Positions 16,898 to 26,519 of a DNA stretch of 64,000 nt are shown one piece after another. Position 1 is the first letter of the stretch; each line of letters starts with the position of its first letter. The stretch comes from an uncultured Eggerthella sp. (GTDB taxonomy: Bacteria; Actinomycetota; Coriobacteriia; Coriobacteriales; Eggerthellaceae). The translations under genes were made by a program, and so were the position numbers. The DNA lies in contig URBX01000007.1 of NCBI GenBank assembly GCA_900546175.1, positions 20,097 to 84,096 on the forward strand, in the 5' to 3' direction. The notes beneath the pieces are model-generated. The model had not been told where the DNA came from. It worked only from the letters and a program-made list of their open reading frames with translations, and searched no databases.

Positions 16898-18331
16898 ATG
16901 ATTAGCCAACAAGATACCTATTCTGAAGATAAAACGCGTGGCCTTAGTTTTACCTCTCGTGTTGCTATGGCTTTCGTGGTAGTAGCTATAGCAACCATTG
17001 CCGCTCTTGGTTGTGTTTTGGCTTGCATTTGGGAAGTTTTTTTCCAAGATTACACTCGCGAAAACATGGAACGTCTTGCAGACTCTATTGCAGAAAGCTG
17101 TGAAAAAACCTGGGGAGATTGGTATGGAGGAGCTCTTGCTTCAGCAAGTGCGGCAAGTGCTTTGTATGATTCCGTCTTTATTACCGTGGTAGATGCCGAC
17201 GGTCATGTAATCTACAACGAACGTCCTTCTGGCGTTAGTGCGAATTTACCGATGCAAAAACAAATGGATAAGAACACCGCTATGGCTCCTATTATGAGTA
17301 ATGGCGAAAAGGTTGGCGCAGTTTATGTAAGCGTTTTCGGCTCTGATTCATTGCTTACCGAGCCAGATATTCAGTTCAAAAACAACACCTACTTTGCGTT
17401 GTTTGTTGCTGCTTTTGTTGGCATTGTATTCGCTATGATTGCCGGTGTTGTCTTTGCGCGTGGAATGATGCGTCCGGTGCAGCAAATTACGGTTGCTGCC
17501 AATAAGCTTAAAGAGGGCGACATGACAGCCCGTACAGGAGTGCAAGTCAAAGGCGACATTGGCAGGTTGGCTTCAACGTTTGACGCAATGGCCGAAGAGT
17601 TAGAAGCAAACCAGAAGCTTGAACGTCAGCTTGTTACCGACGTTGCTCATGAGCTAAGAACTCCGCTGATGGCTATTCAGTCCACCGTTGAGGCAATGAT
17701 TGATGGCGTTTTTAAGCCAGATCAAGAGCATTTGTCCACGCTTCATTCTGAAGTGTCACGCTTAAGCCGTTTAGTAGACGCATTGTTGAAGCTGTCTCGT
17801 TTGGAGAATCGTGCAACGCCAGTAGAGTTTGAACGCCTTGATTTGGTTGAATTGATGGATGCTATTGCCACAACTCATGCAGTGTTGGTTAACGAATCGG
17901 GCCTAGAGTTTGAATATATCCACGACCCTCATGTGTATGTTTATGGAAATAAAGACATGATTCGCCAAGCAACTGCAAACCTCATTTCTAACGCGGTGCG
18001 CTATACGCCTGAAGGAGGAAAGGTAACGCTTATTATCCACAAGGGCGACATTATGGGGCAGATTATTGTAAAAGATACCGGTATTGGTCTTACTGCTGAA
18101 GAAGCAAAGAAAGTATTCCAGCGTTTCTGGAGAGCTGATTCGGGTAGAGCGCGAGAAACAGGCGGCTTAGGAATTGGACTTTCGGTAGTAAAGGAAATTG
18201 TTGATAGGCATAACGGCTGGGTACGCGTAGAAGGAAGGCCGAACGAAGGAGCAACCTTTACTATCAATATTCCTCTTTACACTGAGCAAACAGCGCGAGT
18301 TACCCGCAAGCGCCTTTCGGGACGATCGTAG
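16898..18331 (+). CDS. membrane sensor histidine kinase (HAMP-HisKA-HATPase)
   Basis: The kinase has a first membrane helix (about 20-45), an external domain, a second helix (about 165-190), a HAMP linker, the phospho-acceptor region VTDVAHELRTPLMA, and the ATP-binding boxes NLISNAVRYTPEGG, DTGIGL and GGLGIGLSVVK. Two starts are possible: GTG 16868 and ATG 16898, neither with a good ribosome site. The ATG overlaps the end of a 13-codon frame (16864-16905), which might couple translation. It presumably phosphorylates the regulator encoded upstream; the signal is unknown. Confidence 0.9.
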   Translation: MISQQDTYSEDKTRGLSFTSRVAMAFVVVAIATIAALGCVLACIWEVFFQDYTRENMERLADSIAESCEKTWGDWYGGALASASAASALYDSVFITVVDADGHVIYNERPSGVSANLPMQKQMDKNTAMAPIMSNGEKVGAVYVSVFGSDSLLTEPDIQFKNNTYFALFVAAFVGIVFAMIAGVVFARGMMRPVQQITVAANKLKEGDMTARTGVQVKGDIGRLASTFDAMAEELEANQKLERQLVTDVAHELRTPLMAIQSTVEAMIDGVFKPDQEHLSTLHSEVSRLSRLVDALLKLSRLENRATPVEFERLDLVELMDAIATTHAVLVNESGLEFEYIHDPHVYVYGNKDMIRQATANLISNAVRYTPEGGKVTLIIHKGDIMGQIIVKDTGIGLTAEEAKKVFQRFWRADSGRARETGGLGIGLSVVKEIVDRHNGWVRVEGRPNEGATFTINIPLYTEQTARVTRKRLSGRS

Positions 18332-18690
18332 TGAGCAAGCTTGCATACAAGCAACACGCAAGTACCGCCTCAAGTGCCAACGGGTAAGTTCTCTGCAGAG
18401 CTTCCGGGAAGGTGTCCAGCAAGTATTTCGTGCGTATAGATCCCTCAAGATACGGCTAGTGTGCAAAGCTTACGAGCAAAAGTATCTACAGCAGGAAATT
18501 GGTTTATAACACGCTGGGCAAAATGGTTCATAATAAACAGGCAGACAAAAGCAGTTTCCTTTTGTGCGTTTGCTAATAAGCTACAGAACTTCGCACTCAA
18601 AAGGCATAACATGCTTGTGTTTGAGGATACTGATTAAAGCTATTATTTGATAAGCGGTTAAAACGTAAACATTCATGAGAAAGGAATGTT
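18332..18690. other. intergenic region without recognisable gene
   Basis: The 359 bp between the kinase and purC hold no credible coding region. There are short loose repeats of CAAGTGCC/CAAGCGCC type near the kinase stop. GAAAGGA just before the purC ATG is its ribosome site. Confidence 0.4.
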
Positions 18691-19563
18691 ATGTCAGGAA
18701 TTGATATTAAGCCAGACGCGCAAGGTAAGGTGCGCGATTTATACGATTTGGGAGACAAGCTTTTGTTTGTTGCTTCTGACCGTATTTCTGCTTTTGACTA
18801 TATTTTGAAGGATGAAATTCCTTATAAGGGCCAGGTGCTTACTCAGATTTCTCTTTTCTGGTTCGATCTTTTGTCTGATGTTGTTGAGAATCACATTATT
18901 TCTACCGATGTTGCTGATTTACCAGAGAAGTTCCAGCCTTATGCAGACTACCTTAAAGGACGCTTTATGTTGGTAAAGAAAGCCGACATGCTTCCAGTAG
19001 AATGCATTGTTCGTGGTTATCTTACCGGTTCTGGCTTGAAGGATTACCAGGCAACCGGAAGCTTGTGCGGTATTGAATTGCCAGAAGGATTAGTCAATTC
19101 TTCAAAATTGCCACAGGCATTATTTACTCCTTCTACTAAGGCAGAAATTGGCGATCACGACGAAAACATCAGCTACGAAAAAACAGTTGAGCTTATTGGC
19201 GAAGAGAACGCTCAAGCAATTCGCGATCTTACCTTGGCGGTATACACCAAGGCGGCTGACTACGCAGCAAGCCGCGGCATTATTATTGCTGATACTAAAT
19301 TGGAATTTGGCATTTATGACGGCAAGATTATTTTAGGCGATGAGGTATTGACCCCTGATTCATCTCGATTCTGGCCAGCAGAAACCTACGAAGTTGGAAA
19401 AGAGCAACCTAGCTTCGACAAGCAGTTTGTGCGCAATTGGCTGAATGAGAATTGGGATCGCAGCGGCGAACCTCCTCATCTTCCACAGGAAATTATTGAG
19501 AAAACAAGCCAGAAATATATTCAGGCCTACGAAATTCTTACGGGAAAGCCTTTCGAAAAGTAG
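18691..19563 (+). CDS. purC: phosphoribosylaminoimidazole-succinocarboxamide synthase
   Basis: This 290-residue SAICAR synthetase joins CAIR and aspartate with ATP in purine synthesis. Family blocks: GKVRDLYDLGDKLLFVASDRISAFD (residues 11-35), VECIVRGYLTGSG near 110, ISYEKTVEL near 165 and the nucleotide/metal site IIIADTKLEFG near 200. The length fits the longer bacterial and yeast-like form. It stands alone with an intrinsic terminator about 170 bp downstream. Confidence 0.96.
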   Translation: MSGIDIKPDAQGKVRDLYDLGDKLLFVASDRISAFDYILKDEIPYKGQVLTQISLFWFDLLSDVVENHIISTDVADLPEKFQPYADYLKGRFMLVKKADMLPVECIVRGYLTGSGLKDYQATGSLCGIELPEGLVNSSKLPQALFTPSTKAEIGDHDENISYEKTVELIGEENAQAIRDLTLAVYTKAADYAASRGIIIADTKLEFGIYDGKIILGDEVLTPDSSRFWPAETYEVGKEQPSFDKQFVRNWLNENWDRSGEPPHLPQEIIEKTSQKYIQAYEILTGKPFEK

Positions 19564-19732
19564 CGCTTCTGGGTACAAAAGTGCGCAGTTGAGTGCGTGA
19601 TAAGAAGGAGAGCGGCTGTTCAAGCGGGCGCAAAGGCGCAATTGGCTGTGTTAGCGTAAGGGCGAAACGCTGCCAAGTAAGTCATAATTAATGTGTGCGC
19701 AGTAGCTTGAAACCAACTGTGAAATAGAAAAT

Positions 19733-19772
19733 AACCGTCCTTTTTTAGAGCGAAAAGGGCGGTTTTCTTTTG
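19733..19772 (+). terminator. intrinsic terminator after purC
   Basis: AACCGTCCTTTT (19733-19744) pairs with AAAAGGGCGGTT (19753-19764), 12 bp with one G-T pair and an 8-nt loop, then a T-rich run. The rest of 19564-19921 shows no gene, only loose GCGC-rich repetition after the purC stop. Confidence 0.8.
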
Positions 19773-19921
19773 ATCTGTCTTCCTTTCTTTTAGACAAATC
19801 TTAGAAACTGTGGAACAAATCGTAAAAACTAAGGCTTAAGGTTAGCCAACAAGGGTATTTGCCTGTACAATGAAGCTTCGAGAAAAAATGTACTTCTTTG
19901 TAAATCAAGGAGATTAATTAG

Positions 19922-20644
19922 ATGTCAACACGTAATCCAATGAACGAACGCAACCAGGAAGGCGGCAAAAAGGGCACTACTCGTAAAAGTGCCGCATCAG
20001 CTAAGCCAGTACAGAAAGCTGCTTCTTCGGTTTATATGAAGGACCCAAATTACAAGCCTAAGAAGAAGCTTTCCGAAAAGATTTTTGGTGGTGGCGAGAA
20101 AGCTCCTGAGCTTTCTAAGAATCAACAGCGTAAGCAAGCTCAAAAAGAAAAAGAGCTTGAAGCACAGCGTGAAGTTGCAAAGCAAGAATATCAAGAAAAG
20201 CGCAAGAAAAAGAAGCGCTATACCTTGTTGGACATGGAAAATGAAACTCGTACCATTGAGAATCTTTCCGAAGAAGACAAGAAAGCAGCGGAGGCTCGTT
20301 ATCGCAACCCAGGTACGGTAGCATATAAGCGTTGGCGTGCCGTATGGTTCATTCTTATTGGTTGCGGTTTGTGCACTTTGATTCCACCAATTGTCGCAAA
20401 CGACGTATTCCTCAACAATGAGTTCCTTTCTTCTGTTTTCTATGTTCTTGGCTGGACCTTCATTGCTTTGGCTGTTGCTGTTGATGCATTGCGTATTCGT
20501 CCGTTGCGTAAGAATGCTCGTTATGGTCGCTCTACCGACAACTCTAAGAAAGCAACTCGTGCTCGCAAGCAGGCTCGCGCAAAGCAGAACCAAGAGCGCG
20601 CTGCACAGCGTAAAAAAGCACAGGAGCTCGCTAATAAGCAATAA
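19922..20644 (+). CDS. conserved small membrane protein, function unknown
   Basis: This 240-residue protein has a very basic Lys/Arg/Gln-rich cytosolic part (1-138), two membrane helices (about 142-160 and 173-193, AVWFILIGCGLCTLIPPIV and FYVLGWTFIALAVAVDAL) and a basic coiled C-terminus ending in ELANKQ. The layout, a highly charged disordered N-tail before two helices, is seen in conserved coriobacterial proteins of unknown role. AAGGAG precedes the ATG. Its stop overlaps the next start by one base. Confidence 0.72.
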   Translation: MSTRNPMNERNQEGGKKGTTRKSAASAKPVQKAASSVYMKDPNYKPKKKLSEKIFGGGEKAPELSKNQQRKQAQKEKELEAQREVAKQEYQEKRKKKKRYTLLDMENETRTIENLSEEDKKAAEARYRNPGTVAYKRWRAVWFILIGCGLCTLIPPIVANDVFLNNEFLSSVFYVLGWTFIALAVAVDALRIRPLRKNARYGRSTDNSKKATRARKQARAKQNQERAAQRKKAQELANKQ

Positions 20645-21009
20645 TGGAAGTTAAAGACGTTTTAGCGAAAGACTCTCCGAAAGTCGTAAAAAAACGAACA
20701 CGTGAAATGCGCACCATCTCTCAGATGGTGTCGCTTTATTGTGCCGCTAATCACGAAAAAGATAAGAGAATCTATCAAGCCCACTGTAAAGAGTGGGTAT
20801 GTTCCTCTTGTGCGCGCATTGATGCTTATGCAATTGAGCGCACTCTTCGTTGTAAGAAGATGGACGTGAAGACCAGCTGTGAGGAATGTGAAAATCATTG
20901 CTATAAGCCCGAGATGCGCGAAGAAATACGTGCAATCATGCGCTTTTCAGGTCCACGAATGATAAGAAAACATCCTGTTGCAGCAATTCGCCATCTGTTA
21001 AAGAAGTAA
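20644..21009 (+). CDS. YgbA-family protein (nitrosative-stress-linked)
   Basis: This 121-residue protein matches the YgbA family (named in Pfam after the nitrous-oxide-stimulated promoter). It has TREMRTISQMVSLYCAANH, WVCSSCARIDAYAIERTLRC, and TSCEECENHCYKPEMREEIR followed by MRFSGPRMIRKHP. Six conserved cysteines suggest metal binding. In enterobacteria ygbA is under the nitric-oxide repressor NsrR and helps recovery from NO damage; the exact reaction is unsettled. Its ATG overlaps the preceding stop (TAATG), so the two genes are coupled. Confidence 0.85.
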   Translation: MEVKDVLAKDSPKVVKKRTREMRTISQMVSLYCAANHEKDKRIYQAHCKEWVCSSCARIDAYAIERTLRCKKMDVKTSCEECENHCYKPEMREEIRAIMRFSGPRMIRKHPVAAIRHLLKK

Positions 21010-21030
21010 GTACGCAGTCGTTTTTGAGCT

Positions 21031-21182
21031 ATGCGTTAAACCAGCGGCGCGGGCGTGTTACGCCAGCGGTGCAGCATATTAGACCAGCGTATCTTCCAGC
21101 GGCGTTAGCTCGTTACGCCAGCGTTGTTTTAGAGGCACCAGAGCCGTTACGTAAGTGGGTAGCGCATTAAACCAGCGGCGCC
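21031..21182. repeat. array of degenerate copies of the nnrE gene end
   Basis: On the minus strand, the end of nnrE (GCGCCGCTGGTTTAATGCGC, stop TAA included) is followed by degenerate copies: CTGGCGTAA, CTGGTCTAA, CTGGCGTAA and, at the far end, a nearly exact GCGCCGCTGGTTTAACGCA (complement of about 21031-21050). In the + strand these read as GTTAAACCAGCGGCGC, GTTACGCCAGCG, ATTAGACCAGCG. Most copies keep a TAA in the same phase after CTG. The array fills the gap between two convergent genes. Confidence 0.8.
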
Positions 21183-21838
21183 AAAATGCTCTCTCCTAGA
21201 TAGCGAGCGCACGGCTCCATAGCAAAGGCAGGTTTGTATGCAATCATAGTAACGGTTGCATCTGCTATAAAACACGGGTTACTTGCCGCCCCAGTATCTG
21301 CCGAAATGCCACTCGGGATATCAATAGCCAAACAAAAGACATCTCTTCGTGTGCGTTCTTGATTTGCTAAAGAAATCCAGGTATCAAAAGGCGCCCTGAT
21401 AGAGCTTTGTGAAAAGCCCGTACCTAAAATTCCATCGATAATCACATCTGCTTGAGCAAGAAGTGATATCAGTTCTCCAGTAGACGGATTGAGATAGAGG
21501 TGAGGTGTTTTCGAGGGCGCTCCTGCCCACAAGGCACAAAGCTCCACGGCTGTTTCGCATGCAGGTTCTGCTTTTATATCTTCAGCCGCCCGAGCGCTTA
21601 CTAACGAAACGTCCCAGCCTGCTTGTGCTAATAGATGAGCAACAACCCAGCCATCGCCGCCATTGTTGCCTGATCCAGCAAAAACAACCGCTTTTTTCCC
21701 TTCCTTTTCGGGAAACTTTTCCAGCAGATAGCGGTATACGCTTTGTCCTGCACGCGCCATAAGTTCTTTGAGCGGAGTTCCCTGGGCGGCTATTTCCTGC
21801 TCTTTTTTTACAACTTCCGCTACGGGTAAAACATGCAT
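21167..21838 (-). CDS. nnrE: NAD(P)H-hydrate epimerase (YjeF N-terminal domain)
   Basis: This 223-residue protein epimerises damaged NAD(P)HX. Visible are LMARAGQSVYRYL near residue 25, VVFAGSGNNGGDGWVVA near 50, the catalytic Asp region VIIDGILGTGF near 132 and LAIDIPSGISADTG near 170. The dehydratase domain NnrD, often fused behind it, is absent, so repair would need a separate NnrD. It lies 24 bp downstream of the flavodoxin gene on the same strand and its 3' end enters the repeat array. Confidence 0.9.
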   Translation of the reverse strand: MHVLPVAEVVKKEQEIAAQGTPLKELMARAGQSVYRYLLEKFPEKEGKKAVVFAGSGNNGGDGWVVAHLLAQAGWDVSLVSARAAEDIKAEPACETAVELCALWAGAPSKTPHLYLNPSTGELISLLAQADVIIDGILGTGFSQSSIRAPFDTWISLANQERTRRDVFCLAIDIPSGISADTGAASNPCFIADATVTMIAYKPAFAMEPCARYLGESILAPLV

Positions 21839-21862
21839 TTTATTTACCCTTTCTAAGAAAAA

Positions 21863-22396
21863 CTACCAAATAATAGGTCCAATAACGCGCTTGAGCCATC
21901 CTTCGATTGCAATTGCGCAGTTGCTTGCCTGATTTGAGGCAATGGCAATACCTTCTTCGTGAATAGCATCAGGACATACGCGCATGATGTCGTCTTGGGC
22001 GTGTCCCATACCGTCTCCTTCATGAATGCAGAACGGAAGAATAGTTTTATCTTCGAAGTCGAAGCTTTCTAAAAAAGTGAGCACAGCCATAGGAACGGTA
22101 TTGCCATAGGAAGGAAAACCAATAAAGATCTCATCGTAATCGTCTAAATCACGAGGAAGAATCTTCAATTCAGGACGAGCGTCTGCCTTCTGATGAGCTA
22201 ACGCCTGTTCAAGGCATTGTTGATAATTGTCTGAATAAGGCTCCAGCTGTTCAATTCTGAAAAGAGAACCTTCAGTAAAAGAAGCAATGCGATGAGCCAC
22301 TAGTTCAACGGCAGTTTTTTCAACGAAAGAAGAGACGTCTGGTGCGTTTTCGGTATTTTCACAGCTTGGTACATAGTAAGCAACAAGAAAAGCCAT
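21863..22396 (-). CDS. flavodoxin-like protein
   Basis: This 177-residue protein has a flavodoxin fold: AYYVPSCENTENA at the phosphate-loop position, DDYDEIFIGFPSYGNTVPMAVLTFLESFDF (residues 84-113) at the FMN isoalloxazine loop, and TILPFCIHEGDGMG. The phosphate loop is not the usual SxTGNT, so FMN binding may be weaker. It is of the flavodoxin_4 type that is frequent in anaerobes as an electron carrier or quinone reductase. It is followed closely by nnrE. Confidence 0.78.
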   Translation of the reverse strand: MAFLVAYYVPSCENTENAPDVSSFVEKTAVELVAHRIASFTEGSLFRIEQLEPYSDNYQQCLEQALAHQKADARPELKILPRDLDDYDEIFIGFPSYGNTVPMAVLTFLESFDFEDKTILPFCIHEGDGMGHAQDDIMRVCPDAIHEEGIAIASNQASNCAIAIEGWLKRVIGPIIW

Positions 22397-22490
22397 CTAT
22401 TCTCCTAAAAGACAGTAAACAAAACAAAGTACGAGCAAAATAGGTGCTTCAAAGCGAAAGGCAGATGAAACGAGGCGTGAGTCAGCCAGG

Positions 22491-22524
22491 CAAAAAAAGA
22501 AAAGCGCCGAGAGTACCTCGGCGC
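22491..22524 (-). terminator. intrinsic terminator after purL
   Basis: On the minus strand GCGCCGAG-GTACT-CTCGGCGC (22504-22524) is followed by TTTTCTTTTTTT. Confidence 0.92.
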
Positions 22525-22536
22525 CATACCTCTTTT

Positions 22537-25500
22537 TTAGCTCAAGAAGTAATTTACGCCACCTTCGATAAGAGGTTGGTAATTATCTCCAGGAACATTC
22601 TTGTAAAGGCCGTTACCACTACGTTCGGTGTGACCCATCTTGCCTAAAATTCTGCCATCAGGACTGGTAATGCCTTCAATGGCAAGAACAGAGCCGTTAG
22701 GGCAAACGCTCATGTCTAAGGAAGGGTTGCCTGCTTCATCAACATACTGAGTTGCAATCTGACCATTTGCTTTAAGCTGGGCAAGCAATTCGTCAGAAAT
22801 TACGAAGCGGCCTTCGCCATGACTAATAGCAATATTGTGGATGTCTCCTACTTGGCATAGAGAAAGCCAAGGGCTCAAAGAAGAAGCAACGCGAGTGCGA
22901 ACTAAACGACTCTGATGACGACCAATATTGTTAAACGTAAGGGTAGGGCAAGAATCATCCATTGGGCGAATGTCGCCGTAAGGAACAAGACCAAGCTTTA
23001 CCAACGCCTGGAAGCCATTGCAGATACCTAACATCAAGCCGTCTCGGTTTTGAAGAAGGTTGCGCACTGCTTCAGTCACTTCAGGAGAGCGGAAGAATGC
23101 GGTAATGAACTTTGCAGAACCGTCAGGTTCGTCGCCGCCCGAGAAGCCGCCTGGAAGCATGATAATCTGACTGTTATTGATAGCCTTAACCAACTTCTGA
23201 GTGCTTTCCACAACAGCATTTGGTGAAAGGTTGTTGATAACTAAGATTTCTGCTTTTGCACCTGCGCGTTCAAATGCTTTTGCGGTGTCGAATTCGCAGT
23301 TGGTGCCTGGGAATACTGGGATAATAACGCGTGGTTTTGCGGTGATAGTTTCCAAGGTTAAAGGAAGCTTTTCGGTGTAGCTAATTTGTTCAACGCAAGG
23401 ACCTTCTCCGCGATAAGGGAATACTGGCTCAAGCGTGCCTTCCCATGCTTCTTGAATGTCTGCTAAGTTGATAGTCTCACCCGCAACACTCCAGAGGTAA
23501 TCCTGGGTTGTGGTGCCAATCTCTTCAACAATTGCACCGTTTTCGCACGCATTTGCAATAAGCTGTGCTGCTGACAGACAAGAAGTCTTGTCGGCAGTTG
23601 CTGCAGCATTGGTGAGTTCAACAATAAAGGAGCCGTATGCAGGAACGAAAAGACCCGCTGCATCTTCGCCAAAGGCATCCGATGCAAACGCCAAGCCAAT
23701 TCCATTACCTACGCACATTTTGAAGAGAGCTTCAGCATGGCCGCCATAGCCAGGAGTTGAAACAGCGGCAGCGTATCCGTTACCAATAAGCTCTTCAACC
23801 AAGTTCATAACGGCAAGCAAGCTGTCGGAATCTGGAGTAATGCCGTCTTCCTGGTATTCGGGAGAAATGCCAATTACGCGGCTACCAGCTGCTTTAAATT
23901 CGGGCGAAGTAATACGATCAACCTTGCCGCATGCGGTAGCAAAGCTTACTAAGGTTGGAGGAACGTCTAAGTTTTCGAACGAACCTGACATTGAGTCTTT
24001 GCCGCCAATTGAACCAACTTCCAAATCAAGTTGAGCCATCAAAGAGCCTAACAATGCAGCGGTTGGCTTGCCCCAACGCTCAGGATCTTGGCGCAGGCGC
24101 TCAAAGTATTCCTGGAAGCTGAAGTATGATTCAGTGCGTTTAAAGCCAGAAGCAATCAGTTTTGCCAAGCTTTCAACAACCGCAATATAAGAGCCGGTAA
24201 ATTGGTCTGCTTCTGTTAAGTAAGGATTGAAGCCCCATGCCATACCAGAGCAGGTATTGGTTTCTCCCTCAACAGGAAGTTTTGCAGCCATAGCCAGCGA
24301 AGGGGTGAGCTGATACTTGCCGCCAAATGGCATAAGTACGGTAGCTGCGCCAATGGTTGAGTCAAAGCGCTCAGATAAGCCCTTGTTGGAACAGATGTTT
24401 AAGTCGGTTACCACAGAGGTGAGCTTTTCAGCAACGCTTTCGCCGGCCCATTCTTTGGAATATTCTTTGCCTGCGCATACATGAACGGTAGTGCTCTTTG
24501 GGGCACCGTTAGAAGCTAAGAATTCGCGGCTTACGTTAATAATTGGTGTACCGCGCCATTCCATGATTACTCTGCCGGTATCGGTAACGTCCGCGATAGG
24601 AGTTGCTTCAAGGTTTTCTTCAGTTGCGTACTCAATGAATTTCTCAACGTTTTCAGCCGCCAAAACAACAGCCATACGCTCTTGGCTTTCTGCGATAGCA
24701 AGTTCGGTGCCGTCAAGACCTTCGTATTTCTTTGGCACGCGATCAAGATATACATGAATTGCGTCTGCCAATTCTCCAACAGCAACAGAAACACCGCCAG
24801 CGCCGAAGTCATTGCAGCGCTTAATCATTTCAGTAGCTTCTTTTCTGCGGAATAAACGCTGAATCTTGCGTTCTACTGGTGGGTTGCCTTTTTGAACTTC
24901 CGCACCGCAAGATTCCAAGCTGTCAAGATTGTGGGCTTTCGAAGAACCTGTTGCGCCTCCAATACCGTCACGACCAGTGCGGCCACCAAGCAAAACAACA
25001 ACGTCACCAGGAGCAGGAACTTCGCGCTTTACGTGATCTGCTGGGGTAGCAGCACTTACCGCACCAATTTCCATGCGCTTAGCTTCGTAGCCTGGATGAT
25101 AGATTTCATTAACCTGGCCTGTTGCCAAGCCGATCTGGTTACCATAAGAAGAGTAGCCAGCAGCTGCCGTGGTAACGAGCTTGCGCTGAGGAAGCTTTCC
25201 TTCACGTGTTTCAGAAACAGGAACAAGCGGATTAGCAGCACCGGTTACGCGCATTGCCTGGTATACATAGCTACGACCACTCAAAGGGTCACGAATGCAT
25301 CCGCCCAAGCAGGTTGCTGCACCACCAAAAGGTTCAATTTCGGTTGGATGATTGTGGGTTTCGTTCTTGAAGAGGTAGAGCCAATCCTGCTCTTCACCAT
25401 CAACATCAACCTTTACTTTTACGGTGCAAGCGTTGATTTCCTCGGATTCGTCCAAGGTTGTTAAAATTCCCTGAGACTTGAGGTATTTTGCACCAATGGA

Positions 25501-26310
25501 GGCCATGTCCATAAGACAAAGATCTTTTTCGTCTCGCCCTAATTCATGGCGAAGTTCAAGGTATTTATTGAAAGCTTCTTCTGCCTTCTTATCATCGAAG
25601 GTGATGGTTTCAAGAACAGTGCCGAAAGTGGTGTGACGACAGTGATCAGACCAATACGTGTCAACCATTTTGATTTCGGTGATGGTAGGGTTGCGTTTTT
25701 CGGTCTCTTTAAAGTACTTCTGGAAGAAAACGATATCAGCAGTATCCATTGCAAGACCACGCTGAGCAATAAACGCTTCAAGGCCTTCTTGGTCAAGATC
25801 AATAAAACCTTCTACAATTTCAACATCTCCAGGAACAGGGTAGTTCATCTTGAGCGTTTCAATCTCTTCAAGAGAGGCTTCACGAGACTCAATTGGGTTA
25901 ATCAAGTAGTGCTTGATTGCGGCAACATCTTCGTCAGAAAGAGCTCCCGACAAATAATAAAGCGTTGCACTGCGAACTTCTGGGCGTTCACCCTGGCTAA
26001 TAAGCTGGATGCATTCGCTTGCTGAGTCTGCACGCTGATCAAATTGACCAGGAAGAAATTCAATAGCGAAAACTACCGCACCATTAGCTTCAGGGGCTTG
26101 GGTAGTTGCAATATCAGATTGTGGCTCACTGAAAACGGTAGGAATGCAAGAAGTGAACAAGGCGTCACTAATTCCTTCAACGTCGTAGCGATTAATCACA
26201 CGAAGACCTTCAAGACCTTCGATGCCTAAAATGTCACGAAGCTCATGCTTGAGCTGTGTTGCTTCAACGTCGAATCCAGGTTTCTTTTCCACGTATACAC
26301 GAGAAACCAT
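22537..26310 (-). CDS. purL: phosphoribosylformylglycinamidine synthase, single chain
   Basis: PurL converts FGAR to FGAM with glutamine and ATP. This is a 1257-residue one-chain form of the type found in clostridia and bifidobacteria: an N-terminal PurS-like part, two AIRS-type ATPase halves (DTYWSDHCRHTTF near residue 220, KNETHNHPTEIEPFGGAATC near 315, GGKDSMSG near 785) and a class I glutaminase domain (VIIPVFPGTNCEFD near 1000, LGICNGFQALVKLG with the nucleophile Cys near 1090, and a C-terminal His/Glu). The start at 26310 has AAAGGAAAG before it; the 42 extra codons upstream look non-coding. It is divergent from xth. Confidence 0.96.
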   Translation of the reverse strand: MVSRVYVEKKPGFDVEATQLKHELRDILGIEGLEGLRVINRYDVEGISDALFTSCIPTVFSEPQSDIATTQAPEANGAVVFAIEFLPGQFDQRADSASECIQLISQGERPEVRSATLYYLSGALSDEDVAAIKHYLINPIESREASLEEIETLKMNYPVPGDVEIVEGFIDLDQEGLEAFIAQRGLAMDTADIVFFQKYFKETEKRNPTITEIKMVDTYWSDHCRHTTFGTVLETITFDDKKAEEAFNKYLELRHELGRDEKDLCLMDMASIGAKYLKSQGILTTLDESEEINACTVKVKVDVDGEEQDWLYLFKNETHNHPTEIEPFGGAATCLGGCIRDPLSGRSYVYQAMRVTGAANPLVPVSETREGKLPQRKLVTTAAAGYSSYGNQIGLATGQVNEIYHPGYEAKRMEIGAVSAATPADHVKREVPAPGDVVVLLGGRTGRDGIGGATGSSKAHNLDSLESCGAEVQKGNPPVERKIQRLFRRKEATEMIKRCNDFGAGGVSVAVGELADAIHVYLDRVPKKYEGLDGTELAIAESQERMAVVLAAENVEKFIEYATEENLEATPIADVTDTGRVIMEWRGTPIINVSREFLASNGAPKSTTVHVCAGKEYSKEWAGESVAEKLTSVVTDLNICSNKGLSERFDSTIGAATVLMPFGGKYQLTPSLAMAAKLPVEGETNTCSGMAWGFNPYLTEADQFTGSYIAVVESLAKLIASGFKRTESYFSFQEYFERLRQDPERWGKPTAALLGSLMAQLDLEVGSIGGKDSMSGSFENLDVPPTLVSFATACGKVDRITSPEFKAAGSRVIGISPEYQEDGITPDSDSLLAVMNLVEELIGNGYAAAVSTPGYGGHAEALFKMCVGNGIGLAFASDAFGEDAAGLFVPAYGSFIVELTNAAATADKTSCLSAAQLIANACENGAIVEEIGTTTQDYLWSVAGETINLADIQEAWEGTLEPVFPYRGEGPCVEQISYTEKLPLTLETITAKPRVIIPVFPGTNCEFDTAKAFERAGAKAEILVINNLSPNAVVESTQKLVKAINNSQIIMLPGGFSGGDEPDGSAKFITAFFRSPEVTEAVRNLLQNRDGLMLGICNGFQALVKLGLVPYGDIRPMDDSCPTLTFNNIGRHQSRLVRTRVASSLSPWLSLCQVGDIHNIAISHGEGRFVISDELLAQLKANGQIATQYVDEAGNPSLDMSVCPNGSVLAIEGITSPDGRILGKMGHTERSGNGLYKNVPGDNYQPLIEGGVNYFLS

Positions 26311-26519
26311 ATAGGCTTTCCTTTCGGACGAATTTTTGCATACATAAACAATAATAAAGGACGATGACGGTAATGGGGCTTTTTTTGTTGCTATATTCCC
26401 CAGTGGCGCCAGGAAATTCCGACCAAATACGAGCAATTTCAGTAAATTGATTACTGAGAAAAAATTGTGAACACGGTGCGGTAGAGTGTTTTGGCAAGAA
26501 AGATAGAGAAAGAGAGACC

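Noticed and set aside
16864..16905. 13-codon leader peptide before the histidine kinase
   Set aside because: No ribosome site and no biased composition; it is mentioned only as a possible coupling element.
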